Assembly: GCA_023423235.1 (NCBI GenBank)
Contig: JAFAFY010000137.1
Span: 1-5,961, forward strand
Source of the DNA: Pseudomonadota bacterium
GTDB taxonomy: Bacteria; Pseudomonadota; Gammaproteobacteria; Xanthomonadales; Xanthomonadaceae
Direction: 5' to 3'
DNA: 5,961 nucleotides
The notes under the pieces are model-generated. The model did no database searches and was not told where the DNA came from. It was given only the letters and a program-made list of their open reading frames with translations. The translations under genes and the position numbers were made by a program. Position 1 is the stretch's first letter, and the number at the start of each line of letters is the position of its first letter. Shown here piece by piece: positions 5,309 through 5,961 of the stretch.

Positions 5309-5961
5309 ATGAGAAGGATTCTGCTGCCGGTTGTGCTGGCCTTGGCGTCGCTGGCATCGCCGGCAACGGCGCTGTCGCCCGTCGATGTGTCGATCCACGC
5401 AGATGAAGGCGGTTTCCGCGACGTCAAGCTCTCCCCGACCGGCGAGTACCTGGCGGTGACCGTTCCGGCAGGCGACCACACCGTGTTTGCCGTGCTCGAG
5501 CGCGACAGCCGGGCGGTCGTCGGCAACTTCCAACTGCCGCGAGGCGCGCACGTGGCCGAGTTCTGGTGGGCCAACCCCAGGCGCGTGCTGATCGCGATCG
5601 CCGAGCGCTTCGGGTCCCGGGACTATCCCTCGCCCACCGGGGAGCTGTACGCGATGAACGTCGATGGCAGCGAGCGCGGCTTGCTGGTCGGTTGGCGGGT
5701 CGCCCTGCAGCCCACCGGTTCGCGCCTGCTCGACCAGAAGCGCGAGGGTGCCGCGGTGTTCGCATGGCCGGTCGACCTGCTGCCGGACGACGACCGGCAC
5801 GTCCTGGTATCGACCGCGCCGTTCTCGCGCGATCCGCAGACCCGGGTCGAGCGGATGAACATCTACACCGGGCGGCGCACGCCGGTAGCGTCGGTCCCGC
5901 TCACGCGCGCCGTGTTCTCCACCGACAATGCCGGTGTGATCCGCTTTGCCCACGGCGCCCG
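5309..5961 (+). CDS. Second secreted S9 family peptidase paralogue, N-terminal part (3' partial)
   Basis: The frame is open from ATG 5309 to the window end, giving 217 codons. The ATG is supported by GGGGGAG 4 nt upstream and by the signal peptide it yields: MRRILLPVVLALASLASPATA, with a likely cut after Ala21. Residues 24-131 align without gaps, and with identical numbering, to the preceding peptidase; about half the positions are identical by my count. Shared blocks include LSPTGEYLAVT, EFWWAN (Phe85 in both), SPTGELYAMNV and LLVGWRV, and further on FAWPVDLLPDD, DPQTRVERM and IYTGRRTPVA. This is the beta-propeller half only; the catalytic domain lies beyond the window, so activity cannot be judged. 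It is probably cotranscribed with the first copy, though its own promoter is possible. The two proteins have clearly diverged, which suggests an old duplication and possibly different substrate preference. Confidence 0.93.
   Translation, partial: MRRILLPVVLALASLASPATALSPVDVSIHADEGGFRDVKLSPTGEYLAVTVPAGDHTVFAVLERDSRAVVGNFQLPRGAHVAEFWWANPRRVLIAIAERFGSRDYPSPTGELYAMNVDGSERGLLVGWRVALQPTGSRLLDQKREGAAVFAWPVDLLPDDDRHVLVSTAPFSRDPQTRVERMNIYTGRRTPVASVPLTRAVFSTDNAGVIRFAHGA

Noticed and set aside
2892..5366. An 824-codon open frame on the minus strand, antisense to the S9 peptidase gene
   Set aside because: It is a long open frame produced by GC-rich codon bias. Its translation is Arg/Ala/Gly/His-rich without recognisable domains, while the plus strand carries a clear S9 peptidase with full catalytic motifs.

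Overview
The window is GC-rich with strongly G/C-ending codons. The gene content (a secreted S9 peptidase pair, a POT peptide transporter, a CobN/TolQ/DUF2149 trio) suggests a gammaproteobacterium of the Xanthomonadaceae/Lysobacteraceae type (Lysobacter, Luteimonas, Stenotrophomonas or similar). This is an inference from protein style; no rRNA or marker gene is present.

Layout. (1) Positions 2-1226, plus strand: the 3' end of a tightly coupled three-gene operon. It holds the C-terminal tail of a large protein (probably a CobN/HmuS-type chelatase homologue ending in a membrane anchor), a short MotA/TolQ/ExbB proton-channel protein, and a DUF2149 protein. The genes overlap by 4 nt (ATGA) and 1 nt (TGATG). 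The set matches the HmuS-(T)-U-V part of the Bacteroidetes hmu haem-uptake locus, and suggests an envelope complex in which a chelatase-like protein is coupled to a proton-driven ExbB/ExbD-like motor. (2) Positions 1282-3009, minus strand: a complete POT/PTR-family proton-coupled oligopeptide transporter, convergent with the operon and probably starting at TTG. (3) Positions 3010-3209: a divergent intergenic region with a candidate promoter for the transporter and a structured leader (two adjacent stem-loops) before the next gene. (4) Positions 3210-5177, plus strand: a complete secreted S9 (prolyl oligopeptidase family) serine peptidase with visible Ser-Asp-His triad. (5) Positions 5178-5308: a short spacer with a perfect 10-nt palindrome and small inverted repeats. 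(6) From 5309 to the window end, plus strand: the N-terminal third of a second, paralogous S9-family protein with its own signal peptide, about half identical to the first over an ungapped stretch.

How the genes may work together: the two secreted peptidases would cut peptides in the periplasm, and the divergent POT transporter would import the resulting di- and tripeptides, giving a small peptide-scavenging module. The operon at the left is functionally separate and probably concerns metal or tetrapyrrole handling. I saw no mobile element, CRISPR array, tRNA or rRNA. The strongest lead is the ExbB/ExbD-like pairing in the left operon, where a DUF2149 protein carries an ExbD-like membrane helix with a conserved-looking aspartate but no typical ExbD periplasmic domain.
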